The notes: generated by a model not told the origin, from the letters alone. Counted from the stretch's first letter, positions 8,511 through 16,487 are shown. The stretch: DNA of 20,464 nucleotides from DATJGF01 sp035495315 (GCA_035495315.1 DATJGF010000198.1:1-20464), one strand, 5' to 3'. Program-made: numbers and translations.

Positions 8511-10742
8511 TCAGGCCGCCTGCCAACGATACTCATTCCGATAGCGCTGGTAAGGGTAATGTGCGAAGACCGAAGTTATCGCCCGGTTAAAGATCAAACC
8601 TAAAACTCGCGCTCGCCTTTGCCGCAGAGCATCCAGCGCGTCGCGCACCAATCGCGCCGAGGTAAAGGAACCCCGCACGACAAATAGGGTGCCATCGACA
8701 CGCGACGCCAAGGTCATTGCATCATCGGCAGCCAGCACCGGTGGAGAATCAATCAGGATATAATCGAAGTGCGGCCCCGCCTCTTTCAGCAACCAGTCCC
8801 ACTGGGAGCGGAGCACCAGTTCCCCGGGCTGCAAATTGGGAACGCCAGCGGGCAGAAAACTCAAGTTGTCGAGCGACGTTGTAACGATCGCCTCGCGCGG
8901 GGTTGCTTCTCGATTCAGGATTTCAGCCAGACCGGGACTGCTGGGCACGCCCAAATGCTGATGGAGTTTGGACCGCCGCATGTCGCCGTCGATCAACAGC
9001 ACCCGCGAGCCTCCGATCGCCATTGTCGACGCCAAGTATAGCGCCACGGTGGACTTGCCTTCCTGGGGCACCGCGCTGGCGATCAAGATCGTTTTGGGTT
9101 TCGAGCCATTCGGGTCCATGAACCAGAGCGCTGAGCGGATACTGCGGAACGACTCCATAAACTCGAATCGCTGTGTGCTAAGTATCTCCCGGCCCATGGG
9201 CGCTGTCAGTTGGCGTAGTTGTACGTCCAGCACTTGTCCAATGACTCTTTCGGAAACCTCCTCTGCCAACTCGGTCTGAGAGGCAAACCGATCGTCCAAC
9301 TTCCCGAATATCCAAAGTATCGCTCCACTCAAAATCAGCGCCATTCCCAATGCCAAACCTAGATATCTGAACATGTGTCTCACCGGCAGCGCCACCGAGG
9401 CTTGTTCCAGGACCGACACGTTCTCCTGATCCACCGATTTGCCGACGTCCACCGTCGAAATCACCGACAACAGTTTGTCATACGCTGCTTGGGTTCGCTG
9501 CACATCCTGGCGGAGTCGGTCGTAATCCACCATTTTGCGGCTGGCCTGAAGGGTCTTGCCTTCCCATTGATCAAACGACTTCTGTAGGTTGTTGACTTCC
9601 AATTGCAGCGCTTGGCGTCGATTGATCAACTGCTGTCGAATCTCATCGCGGGCGATTTCCATGAGCTTTTCTTGGGCGGCTATATCCTCGTCGAATTTGA
9701 GAATCTTCGGGTGCATCGGGCGCAATACCCTCCCAAGTTCCTCTCGTTTGGCTTTGAGCAATTGAGCCTGTTGCGCCGCGCGTAACAGATCGTTGTGAGG
9801 TCCCGTCAACCCCGCCATTAGGTCTTGCGCCGGCCCCTCCCCGGGGGGTGGTTGGCCCACCACGGCTGACCTGGGCTTGCTGCCAAGCTCTACCCATTGT
9901 TCCGGCTGAACGGATTGAAGCAACTGCAGTTCGGTTTGCAGCGTCGCCAGCTGGCGGCTGAGCTGCGCCAGGTAACTACCGGCCCCGCTGCCTTGTTCCT
10001 GCAAAAAGACCACGTTGTTGGTCAGTTGAAAGGCATACATTCTTTCCTGTTGCCCCTTCAGATCACTCGCCAGGCTATTCACCTGCTTGGCGAGCGAGGC
10101 GACGGCCCGATCGGACGCCCCCTCTCGAATCTCGCGCTTGAAGCTAAGATACTGGGCCATGAGTTCCTTCAGGAAAAGCTGCGTCGAATTCGGCTCTGTG
10201 CCGGTTGCGCGCAGTTCCAGAATGCTGCTCTTGGATGACTCACTAACCTTGAGTCGAAAAGGGAATTCCTCTGCCGCCTTTTTCGCTGCCGGTGCGGAAA
10301 CCAGCGAACGAATCACATCCAACACCCCGGGAACAGGTTTCAGCGCTTGGCCTTTTGGGAGCTGCTGTTCCACCTTAGCTAGGGCCCGCTCCTGAATCGC
10401 GCGACTGCGCAACAAATCGGCCTGGGTCCCCAGAAAATTTACCAACTCCTCGGTGTAAAGCCGCCCTTCGGATAAATCCAGCTTGCCTGTCAGCCACAGG
10501 CGCGCCTCGGATTGGTATGTGCGCGGCAGCGCTCGAGTTAACAGATAGGCCGGCAAAACCGTCAACCCAAGCATCAACAGTAACACCCACCAATACTTCC
10601 GGACCAGCAGTTGATGACGATGCAAGCGGACATACAGCCGCGACGTCGCCGTGAACCGATCCATCGGTGCCAGCAAATCAATCGCGGGCGTCGTCAGTTG
10701 GGCGTTGGTCACGTTGTGATTATTTTGGCTCAGGTTCTCCAT
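8511..10742 (-). CDS. Polysaccharide co-polymerase with fused tyrosine autokinase (Wzz/Wzc type)
   Basis: A 743-aa inner-membrane protein. A first membrane helix lies at about 51-70 and a second at about 459-479, enclosing a roughly 390-residue periplasmic Wzz domain rich in coiled-coil-like Gln/Leu/Glu heptads (215-275 and 310-425) with a Pro/Gly-rich break near 289-305. The cytoplasmic BY-kinase domain has Walker A SAVPQEGKST (556-565), Walker A' LLIDGDMRR (582-590) and Walker B YILIDSPP (661-668). The C-terminus holds a short cluster of four tyrosines (729, 731, 734, 738), the likely autophosphorylation sites. Family members set chain length and gate export by cycles of phosphorylation. 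The fused architecture is like Wzc and unlike the split Gram-positive form. It follows the export gene with a Shine-Dalgarno that overlaps that gene's stop codon, so the two are probably made together. Confidence 0.94.
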   Translation of the reverse strand: MENLSQNNHNVTNAQLTTPAIDLLAPMDRFTATSRLYVRLHRHQLLVRKYWWVLLLMLGLTVLPAYLLTRALPRTYQSEARLWLTGKLDLSEGRLYTEELVNFLGTQADLLRSRAIQERALAKVEQQLPKGQALKPVPGVLDVIRSLVSAPAAKKAAEEFPFRLKVSESSKSSILELRATGTEPNSTQLFLKELMAQYLSFKREIREGASDRAVASLAKQVNSLASDLKGQQERMYAFQLTNNVVFLQEQGSGAGSYLAQLSRQLATLQTELQLLQSVQPEQWVELGSKPRSAVVGQPPPGEGPAQDLMAGLTGPHNDLLRAAQQAQLLKAKREELGRVLRPMHPKILKFDEDIAAQEKLMEIARDEIRQQLINRRQALQLEVNNLQKSFDQWEGKTLQASRKMVDYDRLRQDVQRTQAAYDKLLSVISTVDVGKSVDQENVSVLEQASVALPVRHMFRYLGLALGMALILSGAILWIFGKLDDRFASQTELAEEVSERVIGQVLDVQLRQLTAPMGREILSTQRFEFMESFRSIRSALWFMDPNGSKPKTILIASAVPQEGKSTVALYLASTMAIGGSRVLLIDGDMRRSKLHQHLGVPSSPGLAEILNREATPREAIVTTSLDNLSFLPAGVPNLQPGELVLRSQWDWLLKEAGPHFDYILIDSPPVLAADDAMTLASRVDGTLFVVRGSFTSARLVRDALDALRQRRARVLGLIFNRAITSVFAHYPYQRYRNEYRWQAA

Positions 10743-10744
10743 AG

Positions 10745-10751
10745 CCTCCTT
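10745..10751 (-). promoter_or_regulatory. Shine-Dalgarno of the co-polymerase/kinase gene, overlapping the upstream stop
   Basis: AAGGAGG on the minus strand shares its AA with the TAA stop of the export gene (10750-10752) and lies only 2 bases before the ATG at 10742. The spacing is shorter than usual. It fixes the start of the kinase gene and suggests translational coupling to the export protein. Confidence 0.65.
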
Positions 10752-11400
10752 ACCACTTTACTAAACGTTCAGATACTACAATTAGGTCTCCCGCCTGCAC
10801 CACCGGATCCTCGTCTAATTTCCCCTTTTCCCAAACCTCCTGAACGTTGACGACCCGCGTCTGTTTCCCACCAGCGTTTTTGCGGACCAGCCGCACATTG
10901 CGTTTATCGGAAAAATCACTAAACCCTCCCGCATTCAGGATCGCCCGGCTGACGGTTAGCGAGTCCCCGGCAGCAATGTCGTAGGCCCCACTGTTGCGCA
11001 CCTGGCCCGTCACGTAGACTTTCCCCAAAACCCGCTTTTTATTGATCTCCTCGGCAGAGACCATAACGGTAGCAGTGTAATACAGGTTCTTTTCCAACAA
11101 TCCTTTAATCTCCCGGGCCAGTTCCTGGCACGACCTCCCGGCGGCATGAACTAGCCCCAGATAAGGAACTTCCAGATCGCCCGAGTCCGTAATCAGCAGC
11201 GTGCGGGGTGCATCCTGGTCCTCAATAACTCGGTACGTAATCTTATCCCCCGGCCCAAGCTTCTGCCGATTGTCCAGCGAATCCATCGACCGGATCGTTT
11301 GTGTCAAAAACGCCGGCGCGTTAGTTTCCCCTTCTGCGATCAAGCGGCACTCCTGCCAGCCGGCAGTTAATGCCAGTACTGCTATCCAACGAACAAGCAT
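10750..11400 (-). CDS. Short polysaccharide export protein (OPX/Wza family)
   Basis: A 216-aa secreted protein of the Poly_export/SLBB type. A hydrophobic N-terminus (residues 3-15) serves as signal sequence. The only early Cys (18) sits in GWQEC, which is not a good lipobox, so lipid anchoring is doubtful. The Poly_export domain begins at KLGPGDKITYRV (48-59) and runs to about 118 (TVMVSAEE). An SLBB domain follows from VYVTGQVRNSGAYD (128-141) through the AGGFSDFSDKRNV segment. The end, AGDLIVVSERLVKW, is the common terminus of short OPX proteins. At about 216 aa it lacks the extra SLBB domains and membrane-spanning C-terminal helix of E. coli Wza (about 380 aa), so it cannot obviously cross the outer membrane alone. 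The beta-barrel gene 3 bases upstream is the natural partner. Role: periplasmic conduit for the polymer, docking on the co-polymerase encoded next. Confidence 0.88.
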   Translation of the reverse strand: MLVRWIAVLALTAGWQECRLIAEGETNAPAFLTQTIRSMDSLDNRQKLGPGDKITYRVIEDQDAPRTLLITDSGDLEVPYLGLVHAAGRSCQELAREIKGLLEKNLYYTATVMVSAEEINKKRVLGKVYVTGQVRNSGAYDIAAGDSLTVSRAILNAGGFSDFSDKRNVRLVRKNAGGKQTRVVNVQEVWEKGKLDEDPVVQAGDLIVVSERLVKW

Positions 11401-11403
11401 AAG

Positions 11404-12711
11404 TCAGAACTTGAAAGTGACGTCCAGACTCACCAGGTCACGATGAAAACTGCGCTGTGGCGTCTCGGAATCCTTTAGAAATAACTCGTAACCAACATTG
11501 GCCCGCCAGTACTTGTGAAACTGGTAACCCACACGAATGCCTGGCACGTATTGTACGAAGTCCTCCTCAAAGTCACCGCCGAACTCCTTGCAGAAATTCG
11601 CCGAAAAACTCCCTTCCAGGTCCAGATTTTTAATCACATCTGAAACGATGGAATATCGCGCATAAGTGACTCGCAAATTATTCGCGTTATCCCCGATCTC
11701 GGTCTCGCGCCCTACCGCCAGCGAGTGGGTGAAGTAACGAAGTTCTTGTCGGATTGTCGCATATCCATAACCCGTATTATAGGCGCTGTTCGCCGACGCG
11801 GTGTTGTCGAATTGGGCCCCGTCATACCCTCCCCCGATCTTCAATACCAGTCCCTTCGGCAAACGCATCTCAGCAAAAGGACCAACCCTTTCCCGCCAGT
11901 TGTCATTCAGGATCGTTTCCTCCTCGTAATTGTGCAAACTTGCCTGTGTCTCCAAACCAATTTTCGTCTGCGGCCCCAACAAATAGTTGAACTTGAACGT
12001 AAACCACTCTGAGGCCCGATTCAGGTACTTGAACTGGTCCGACATCGAGATGAAGTTCTCATGGTCGTAGCCCGCCGTAAGAATCACCTTGTTTAAATCC
12101 CAATCGACCAACAGTCCTGCAAAATTATCCAGGCGGTCAAATCGACCTACGTCTGTGAAATTGTAGACTCGAGTCTGGTCGGAAGTCTGATCATTAAAGA
12201 CCAGGGTTTGCTGGTAAGAGAACTTGTCATGCAGTTTGATTCGAAAATCTCCAACGAAAATGTTAAAGGCCAGCTCCGAACCCGGGCTGATCAGAGGTGC
12301 GTCGCTGTTAAGGTCGTGATTGTTCGCGAACCATTCGTAACCCAAACCCAGCGAGAGCTTTAACGCGTTGAGTTCACTTACTGGCACCAGCGCTGATAGA
12401 GTCGCCTCAGGATTGATGATGAAATCCTCTTTCTTGTTTACCGCTGAGAGGAAAACGTTGTCGGTATAAGCGGCCCCCAAACGCGCTTCGGTTTGAAAAC
12501 CAATCCGCCCGTAATGTATGTTGTAAACCTCGTTCGTCAGCGCTCGCTTAAGCTCCAACGCGGCTTCTTCCCCCGCCACTGACTCTCTTAACTCGGGTTG
12601 CCCGCCTGTTTGCCCGTAAACCGGCAACCGTATTCCTCCGCAAAGAAGCATCAATGAAGAGATTCCCGCTACAAATCGCCAACAACCGTCCCCAGTGGGT
12701 CGTGCTTTCAT
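11404..12711 (-). CDS. Outer-membrane beta-barrel protein, probable polymer-export porin
   Basis: A 435-aa protein from the ATG at 12711. The frame opens at 12762, but that would overlap the upstream gene, whereas MKARPTGDGCWRF followed by a hydrophobic stretch and PVYG-Q is a plain signal peptide. The mature part is made of alternating polar/hydrophobic strands with many aromatic residues (LGLGYEWFA, VILTAGYDHENF, WRANVGYELFL) separated by Asp/Asn-rich turns, and it ends in DVTFKF. A terminal Phe after alternating residues is the expected outer-membrane assembly signal. Size and strand density suit roughly 16-18 strands. It resembles the outer-membrane proteins found beside OPX genes in EPS clusters, including exosortase-associated ones, and the porin partners proposed for short OPX proteins in Myxococcus; family membership is inferred from context and overall character. 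It lies between the beta-helix and OPX genes with 10- and 3-base gaps. Confidence 0.8.
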   Translation of the reverse strand: MKARPTGDGCWRFVAGISSLMLLCGGIRLPVYGQTGGQPELRESVAGEEAALELKRALTNEVYNIHYGRIGFQTEARLGAAYTDNVFLSAVNKKEDFIINPEATLSALVPVSELNALKLSLGLGYEWFANNHDLNSDAPLISPGSELAFNIFVGDFRIKLHDKFSYQQTLVFNDQTSDQTRVYNFTDVGRFDRLDNFAGLLVDWDLNKVILTAGYDHENFISMSDQFKYLNRASEWFTFKFNYLLGPQTKIGLETQASLHNYEEETILNDNWRERVGPFAEMRLPKGLVLKIGGGYDGAQFDNTASANSAYNTGYGYATIRQELRYFTHSLAVGRETEIGDNANNLRVTYARYSIVSDVIKNLDLEGSFSANFCKEFGGDFEEDFVQYVPGIRVGYQFHKYWRANVGYELFLKDSETPQRSFHRDLVSLDVTFKF

Positions 12712-12721
12712 TGGTCCAATG

Positions 12722-14227
12722 TCATGGGACGCCAGATTGGCTCGACTTCGATAGCAGCACAAAGACGTTGAATGTTGGGCCAGTTGGTTCTGGACCTTTC
12801 AGTTCCGCCAGGGGCTTGGCGACGGTCAGCCCAGTCATGGGTAACTCCAACGGATGGCCATCAAATACTCCGCTGCAAACAGGCGCGGCAAAGAAGTCTT
12901 CCGCATTACGCACCTCATAAGTGGCCCCCACAGGTAGAACCGAACCGACGTTGACGGCCACTGTCGGCAGCCTGTCCCAGTTATAAACAACCACGTGTGC
13001 ACGCCCAGACTCATACCGATTGGGCCGCACGAAAATCCGGGTTCCTGTCAGACGCCCGGTCGTCCAGGAACTATCCCCGTCATAGCCCGTCGCCATCTTC
13101 CACTGTGAAAAACTATAGCACCTCGTCCCTAACTGGAAAGCGAGTGCCGATCGCGAATAGTAACTGTTATTATTCCACGTCGCCGACAGCTTGGTTAAAC
13201 TCTCCTGCAAATTCACGACGTAATCCGAGTTCTGCGCCAGGACCACATTACCTTCGATCTTCCCCCGGCTCCAATTGTTAACCACCATTGCTTGCGGCCA
13301 ATAATTACTGGTCAGTAAGAGACTGCCGTTAATCTGTTCCCGCCCAAGTTGTACTTCCTGCAAGGTTTTCGCATTCGGGGTCAGGTATCCCATATTGTTT
13401 CGCAAGATGATGTTGTCGGCCCTCAAGGAAGGAGAGTCTACTCCGATAATCCAATCGCGGTACGGACGCGCACCCTGTAGGGCCCCGGCGCCAAAGGCGA
13501 TGTTCCCATCCAGAATCAGATTTTGCAGGCACGCGCCTTGGCTATTGGCATAGACATGAAAATTCGCCCCCGCACTGTTGAACCCGATGTTGTCAGAGAT
13601 TTCCCCTGCTCCCTGCAAATAATAACTGTGGCCCTCAGCCTCATTTTGTGAGGCCCATCCCGTGTTGTAAACAATGCACCCATAAATCAGCGTATTGGTG
13701 GCCTCGGGCGAGGTGTAAAAACCACTGCGTATCGAATCATGCACCAGCAGATTCATAAAAGTGTTATTAGGCGAGTAAACCTGGACGCCTTCCAGGAAAT
13801 TGGTTAAATCAGTCGGACTAAACCCGGTTCCTTTCTGCCGGCTGAAACGATGCGTCAACCCGCTGCAAAGTTCGAAATCTCGAAAAACCAAATAGCCCCC
13901 TTTGCCCCAGATGGTCAGCGAACCTACCACTTGCGCGTGTTCGCCTGGTAATTGGCGAAAAGTTATCGGTTTTTTACCGGTTCCACAAACCTGAGTAGCC
14001 ACATGGTTTACGCGATAGGTGCCGCCCCGCAGCCAGAAGGTATCACCTGGATGAGATACCGACCCGGAAAGGGTCGTCACCAGGTCGTAGGGCCGCGCGA
14101 GCGTTCCTAGTCCTGACGAAGACCCGTAGGGGGCGACATACAAATTCGCGGCGCTAACCGTATTGGCCACGGTAACCGCAACTACGACCAACCACTCCAA
14201 CGACCGGCGTGCGCCAGTGCAAATCAT
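12722..14227 (-). CDS. Secreted right-handed beta-helix protein in the EPS operon (possible polysaccharide lyase/epimerase or binding protein)
   Basis: A 501-aa protein with a signal peptide (hydrophobic VVVAVTVANTVSA, cleavage expected before ANLYVAPYG). It starts with NLYVAP.GSS.G.GT...PY and PGDTFWLRGGTYR, the standard opening of pectate-lyase-like/DUF1565 beta-helix proteins. Successive turns then carry Asn ladders (NNIILRNNMGY-like). The segment GHSYYLQG ... NIGFNSAGANFHVYAN ... DGNIAFGAG aligns by eye with DHGLYLCG ... NILLANSACGLQIAG ... NNVMAFNG in the two plus-strand beta-helix proteins, so the three are related. In alginate-type systems periplasmic beta-helix enzymes (AlgG-like) process the polymer on its way out; a similar job is plausible here but unproven. 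It shares a 4-base ATGA overlap with the antiterminator gene upstream. No cell-wall or PEP-CTERM sorting motif is visible at the C-terminus. Confidence 0.82.
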   Translation of the reverse strand: MICTGARRSLEWLVVVAVTVANTVSAANLYVAPYGSSSGLGTLARPYDLVTTLSGSVSHPGDTFWLRGGTYRVNHVATQVCGTGKKPITFRQLPGEHAQVVGSLTIWGKGGYLVFRDFELCSGLTHRFSRQKGTGFSPTDLTNFLEGVQVYSPNNTFMNLLVHDSIRSGFYTSPEATNTLIYGCIVYNTGWASQNEAEGHSYYLQGAGEISDNIGFNSAGANFHVYANSQGACLQNLILDGNIAFGAGALQGARPYRDWIIGVDSPSLRADNIILRNNMGYLTPNAKTLQEVQLGREQINGSLLLTSNYWPQAMVVNNWSRGKIEGNVVLAQNSDYVVNLQESLTKLSATWNNNSYYSRSALAFQLGTRCYSFSQWKMATGYDGDSSWTTGRLTGTRIFVRPNRYESGRAHVVVYNWDRLPTVAVNVGSVLPVGATYEVRNAEDFFAAPVCSGVFDGHPLELPMTGLTVAKPLAELKGPEPTGPTFNVFVLLSKSSQSGVP

Positions 14228-14859
14228 GCCGCTGAGCTCGCGCAGACCTCTGCCGGTTTCTGTGATAAGCTCAGCGAAGAAGGCATTGCTAACCCGGGCT
14301 TGAAAATAATTGAGGTTAAACTAAACTCCGCCGGCAGGCGTCGCCCCATCAGGTCTAAAAGAATTTCTACTCGCTGTCGGCCCGGTAACACCCGCGTAAT
14401 TACCCCTTTTTCTCCCTGAAATGGTCCGCTCGAAATCTCCGCTTCCTCACCTTCGAGCGGTGTTTCCATAAAAACCATATCCGCGTACTCAGCCATGGTT
14501 CGCTTCAGCTCTTCAATAACGTGGTCGGGAATTGTTGCGAGCCGGTTCCCGAATTGCAGCACAGTCTTCACCGAGGGCGTAAACCTTACACGCTCCAGCT
14601 TTGTTTCGGTCACAAACCGCGCGAACAAATAATTCTTGAACAACGATTCAGTCGCTCGCATGGGCCCGCGACGTGTGCGCCGTTCCACACACAACCGAGG
14701 ATTGAATACCTCCAGGTCGGCAATTTGACTTAATTGAGCTGCCGCTATGTGTTCGTGTTTCGGATGGGTGCGAATACAACACCATTCCGGCGCAAGCAGC
14801 GGCTTCAACTCGGATAACAAATTGAGCTGTTGCGGTTTATATTGAATTGAGTTGGACAT
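14224..14859 (-). CDS. NusG/RfaH-like specialised transcription antiterminator
   Basis: A 211-aa NusG-paralogue from the ATG at 14859. The NGN domain starts at EWCCIRTHPKHEHIAAAQL (25-43), continues with VFNPRLCVERR (51-61) and holds the hallmark SLFKNYLFARF (72-82), the equivalent of LFPGYLF in RfaH and NusG. A KOW domain follows with SGPFQGEKGVITRVL (144-158) and a final basic/hydrophobic strand. Such proteins (RfaH, UpxY, LoaP) bind elongating RNA polymerase at the start of long surface-polysaccharide operons and suppress termination. As first gene of a >14 kb operon, that is the likely role here. A longer open frame reaches 15114, but its 85 extra residues do not resemble the family, and a candidate promoter lies inside that stretch, so they are left out. 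The ATG has no clear Shine-Dalgarno. Confidence 0.85.
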   Translation of the reverse strand: MSNSIQYKPQQLNLLSELKPLLAPEWCCIRTHPKHEHIAAAQLSQIADLEVFNPRLCVERRTRRGPMRATESLFKNYLFARFVTETKLERVRFTPSVKTVLQFGNRLATIPDHVIEELKRTMAEYADMVFMETPLEGEEAEISSGPFQGEKGVITRVLPGRQRVEILLDLMGRRLPAEFSLTSIIFKPGLAMPSSLSLSQKPAEVCASSAA

Positions 14860-14915
14860 AACTGAATAAATCAAATGTTTCGAGTTTGGGTTGCGCCAAG
14901 GTATGGATTGCAAAT

Positions 14916-14951
14916 TCAAGCCAAAGCTCCGCACTTGGTTCCAAAAACCAC
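14916..14951 (-). other. Candidate 12-codon leader mini-ORF (stop included) with strong Shine-Dalgarno
   Basis: On the minus strand AAGGAGG (14956-14962) stands 4 bases before a GTG at 14949-14951. The frame reads M-V-F-G-T-K-C-G-A-L-A then TGA at 14916-14918. It ends 56 bases before the ATG of the antiterminator, which itself lacks a Shine-Dalgarno. It is not in the antiterminator frame. A leader peptide that tunes expression of the regulator is possible; an accidental match to the ribosome-binding consensus cannot be excluded. Confidence 0.35.
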
Positions 14952-15011
14952 TTGTCCTCCTTTTTACCGCTCCCCACCATACGGCCCCCCTTCCGGTTTC
15001 AGATGTGGGTG

Positions 15012-15041
15012 ATAATACGCTTATTAGCATCTTAATGTGAA
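15012..15041 (-). promoter_or_regulatory. Candidate sigma70-type promoter of the EPS operon
   Basis: On the minus strand TTCACA (15036-15041) and TATTAT (15012-15017) each differ at one base from the -35 and -10 consensus and are separated by 18 bases. Transcription would begin near 15005, giving a leader of about 145 bases before the antiterminator ATG. This position also makes the longer upstream frame of that gene untranscribed. Assignment rests on consensus match alone. Confidence 0.4.
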
Positions 15042-15144
15042 TGGGTAAACCCCCCCGGAGAGAGCTGAAAGTTCTGCTCATGCTTACGCGGGCGTAGCCC
15101 CCGGTCCTCTCCACATCAGCTCCTGCAATGCCCGCCTAAACGGA

Positions 15145-15167
15145 GCCGACTTCAAGTTAGCGTCGGC
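15145..15167. repeat. Inverted repeat in the divergent intergenic region
   Basis: GCCGAC (15145-15150) and GTCGGC (15162-15167) form a 6-bp stem with an 11-base loop, followed on the plus strand by CTTTA. It could be an operator or a weak hairpin in a plus-strand leader. There is no T-run, so a terminator is unlikely. Confidence 0.3.
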
Positions 15168-15364
15168 CTTTAGTCTGGGCACTCCAAGGATATAAAAAGC
15201 AACCTTGTCTGCGACCGATAAACCGTTCGGTAAAAATATCTCATCTTCGAGTCAGCGGTGGGGACTCTGCCCATTGAATCAATGCCTCTAGACCTTCACA
15301 CTTAACTGCGCGTTCTGAACAAGTTTAGACCGTTTCCTAAAACCAAGGGTGGAATAAGCACGTT

Positions 15365-16465
15365 TTGAATAACCGAATCCGATTCCCGGAACTGGATTTG
15401 CTGCGGTTCTTGGCCGCCTGCGCGGTAATGCTCTTTCATTATACGTTTCGTGCCTCCCTCGATCATGCTTGGTCTGGATCTTTCCCTGTTCTAAGCCAGA
15501 TCTCGAAATACGGTTATTTGGGCGTTCACTTGTTCTTCCTTTTAAGCGGATTTGTGATTCTCCTCACCGCTTCCCACAAGGACGCCGTCGGGTTTTGCTT
15601 TGCTCGAATGATCAGGCTCTACCCTGCGTACTGGATTTGTGTCACTTTAAGCACCCTCACCATTTTTTTGGCCCATAAATCCCACTCGATTACTCTGCCT
15701 CAATATCTGACAAACCTCTCATTGCTTCAGAGCTTTGTCGGGATACGCGATATTTCCGGAGTCTATTGGACGCTCGCCATGGAGCTGAAGTTCTACTTCC
15801 TGATCTTTCTGATCCTCCTGCTCCGGCAGATTTCCCGCATCCGATATTGGCTCGGTATTTGGCTGGTCGCGTCCTTGGTTCTCTCATTGCAACCTCCGCA
15901 CGGTATCGCCAGATTCTTCCTATTCCCAGAATGGAGCTCTTACTTTATCGCCGGCGCGATGTTTTATCTCATTCACCGCGAAGGACCCAGCGCTTACAAG
16001 CTGGCTATCATCCTTGGTTGCTACGGTCTTTCGCTCGGGTATGCACTCAATCTCCTCCCGACCGCCGCCGGCCATGGCAGTTTTGAAGTCAACTTCCCGG
16101 TTGTGATCGGCGCTATCGGTCTGTTTTATCTGGTATTCCTGGCGCTTGCTCTGAAGCCGCGAGCAGAGCCCCACTCGAATTCCTTTTACCGAATCGGACT
16201 CTTAACTTATCCCTTGTACCTTCTTCATCAGGACATCGGTTATTTGCTGCTGCATTTGGCGCCCTCCGGGCTGAATCGGTTTCTAGTCCTCAGTCTGGTG
16301 AGCGCTGTCGCAATCGGCTTGGCCTCGCTCATCTTGATTCCTGAACGTTGGATTGCACGCCGACTTAAAGCGTTTCTTGCCCGCCTGCAAAGATCCGCCG
16401 CCTACGCTCCCGCATCCCGGCCGGCCTTGCTCAACAGCGCACCCTCGACCACTGAGGCACCTTAG
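15365..16465 (+). CDS. Acyltransferase-3 family membrane protein (OafA/YrhL-like O-acyltransferase)
   Basis: A 366-aa multi-spanning membrane protein with about 10 hydrophobic segments. Conserved family blocks are F.ELDLLRFLAA...LFHY at 7-26 (His25 is the catalytic candidate), GYLGVHLFFLLSGFVI at 50-65, FARMIRLYPAYW at 79-90 and SGVYWTLAMELKFYF at 131-145. The start is TTG at 15365: an in-frame TAA at 15338-15340 leaves no ATG or GTG upstream, and any later ATG would remove the first conserved block. These proteins move acetyl or other acyl groups across or at the inner membrane onto sugars of surface polysaccharides. It is divergent from the EPS operon and the natural candidate for O-acylating the polymer. 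The C-terminal 30 or so residues form a Pro/Ala/Ser-rich tail with no family motif. Confidence 0.9.
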   Translation: MNNRIRFPELDLLRFLAACAVMLFHYTFRASLDHAWSGSFPVLSQISKYGYLGVHLFFLLSGFVILLTASHKDAVGFCFARMIRLYPAYWICVTLSTLTIFLAHKSHSITLPQYLTNLSLLQSFVGIRDISGVYWTLAMELKFYFLIFLILLLRQISRIRYWLGIWLVASLVLSLQPPHGIARFFLFPEWSSYFIAGAMFYLIHREGPSAYKLAIILGCYGLSLGYALNLLPTAAGHGSFEVNFPVVIGAIGLFYLVFLALALKPRAEPHSNSFYRIGLLTYPLYLLHQDIGYLLLHLAPSGLNRFLVLSLVSAVAIGLASLILIPERWIARRLKAFLARLQRSAAYAPASRPALLNSAPSTTEAP

Positions 16466-16487
16466 AGCTGCTTTTGCGCGAGCTCTA
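16463..16487 (+). terminator. Palindrome at the stop of the acyltransferase gene
   Basis: TAGAGCT (16463-16469) and AGCTCTA (16481-16487) form a perfect 7-bp stem with an 11-base loop, and the stop codon TAG is part of the stem. No T-run follows directly, so it may be a weak or factor-dependent terminator or an RNA 3'-end stabiliser. Confidence 0.4.

Larger units (their letters stand above)
14860..15364. promoter_or_regulatory. 505-base divergent intergenic region between the EPS operon and the plus-strand genes
   Basis: No convincing protein gene is seen here. It must contain the start signals for both the minus-strand operon and the plus-strand acyltransferase. Its half nearest the antiterminator gene holds a candidate minus-strand promoter (15012-15041) and the antiterminator leader with a mini-ORF (14916-14951). 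The other half holds a 6-bp inverted repeat (15145-15167) and AT-rich patches near 15189-15198 and 15231-15240. I could not find a plus-strand promoter with good -35 and -10 elements at proper spacing. Confidence 0.7.

Noticed and set aside
15078..15096. GGGCGTAGCCCC on the plus strand, reminiscent of the ops/JUMPstart element read by RfaH
   Set aside because: It misses a base of the ops core, is part of a small palindrome (GGGCTACGCCC on the other strand), points toward the acyltransferase rather than the long operon, and lies upstream of the proposed operon start.
14860..15114. An 85-codon N-terminal extension of the antiterminator gene in the same open frame
   Set aside because: The extra residues show no NusG-family similarity or coding character, the family start fits the ATG at 14859, and a good candidate promoter lies within the stretch.
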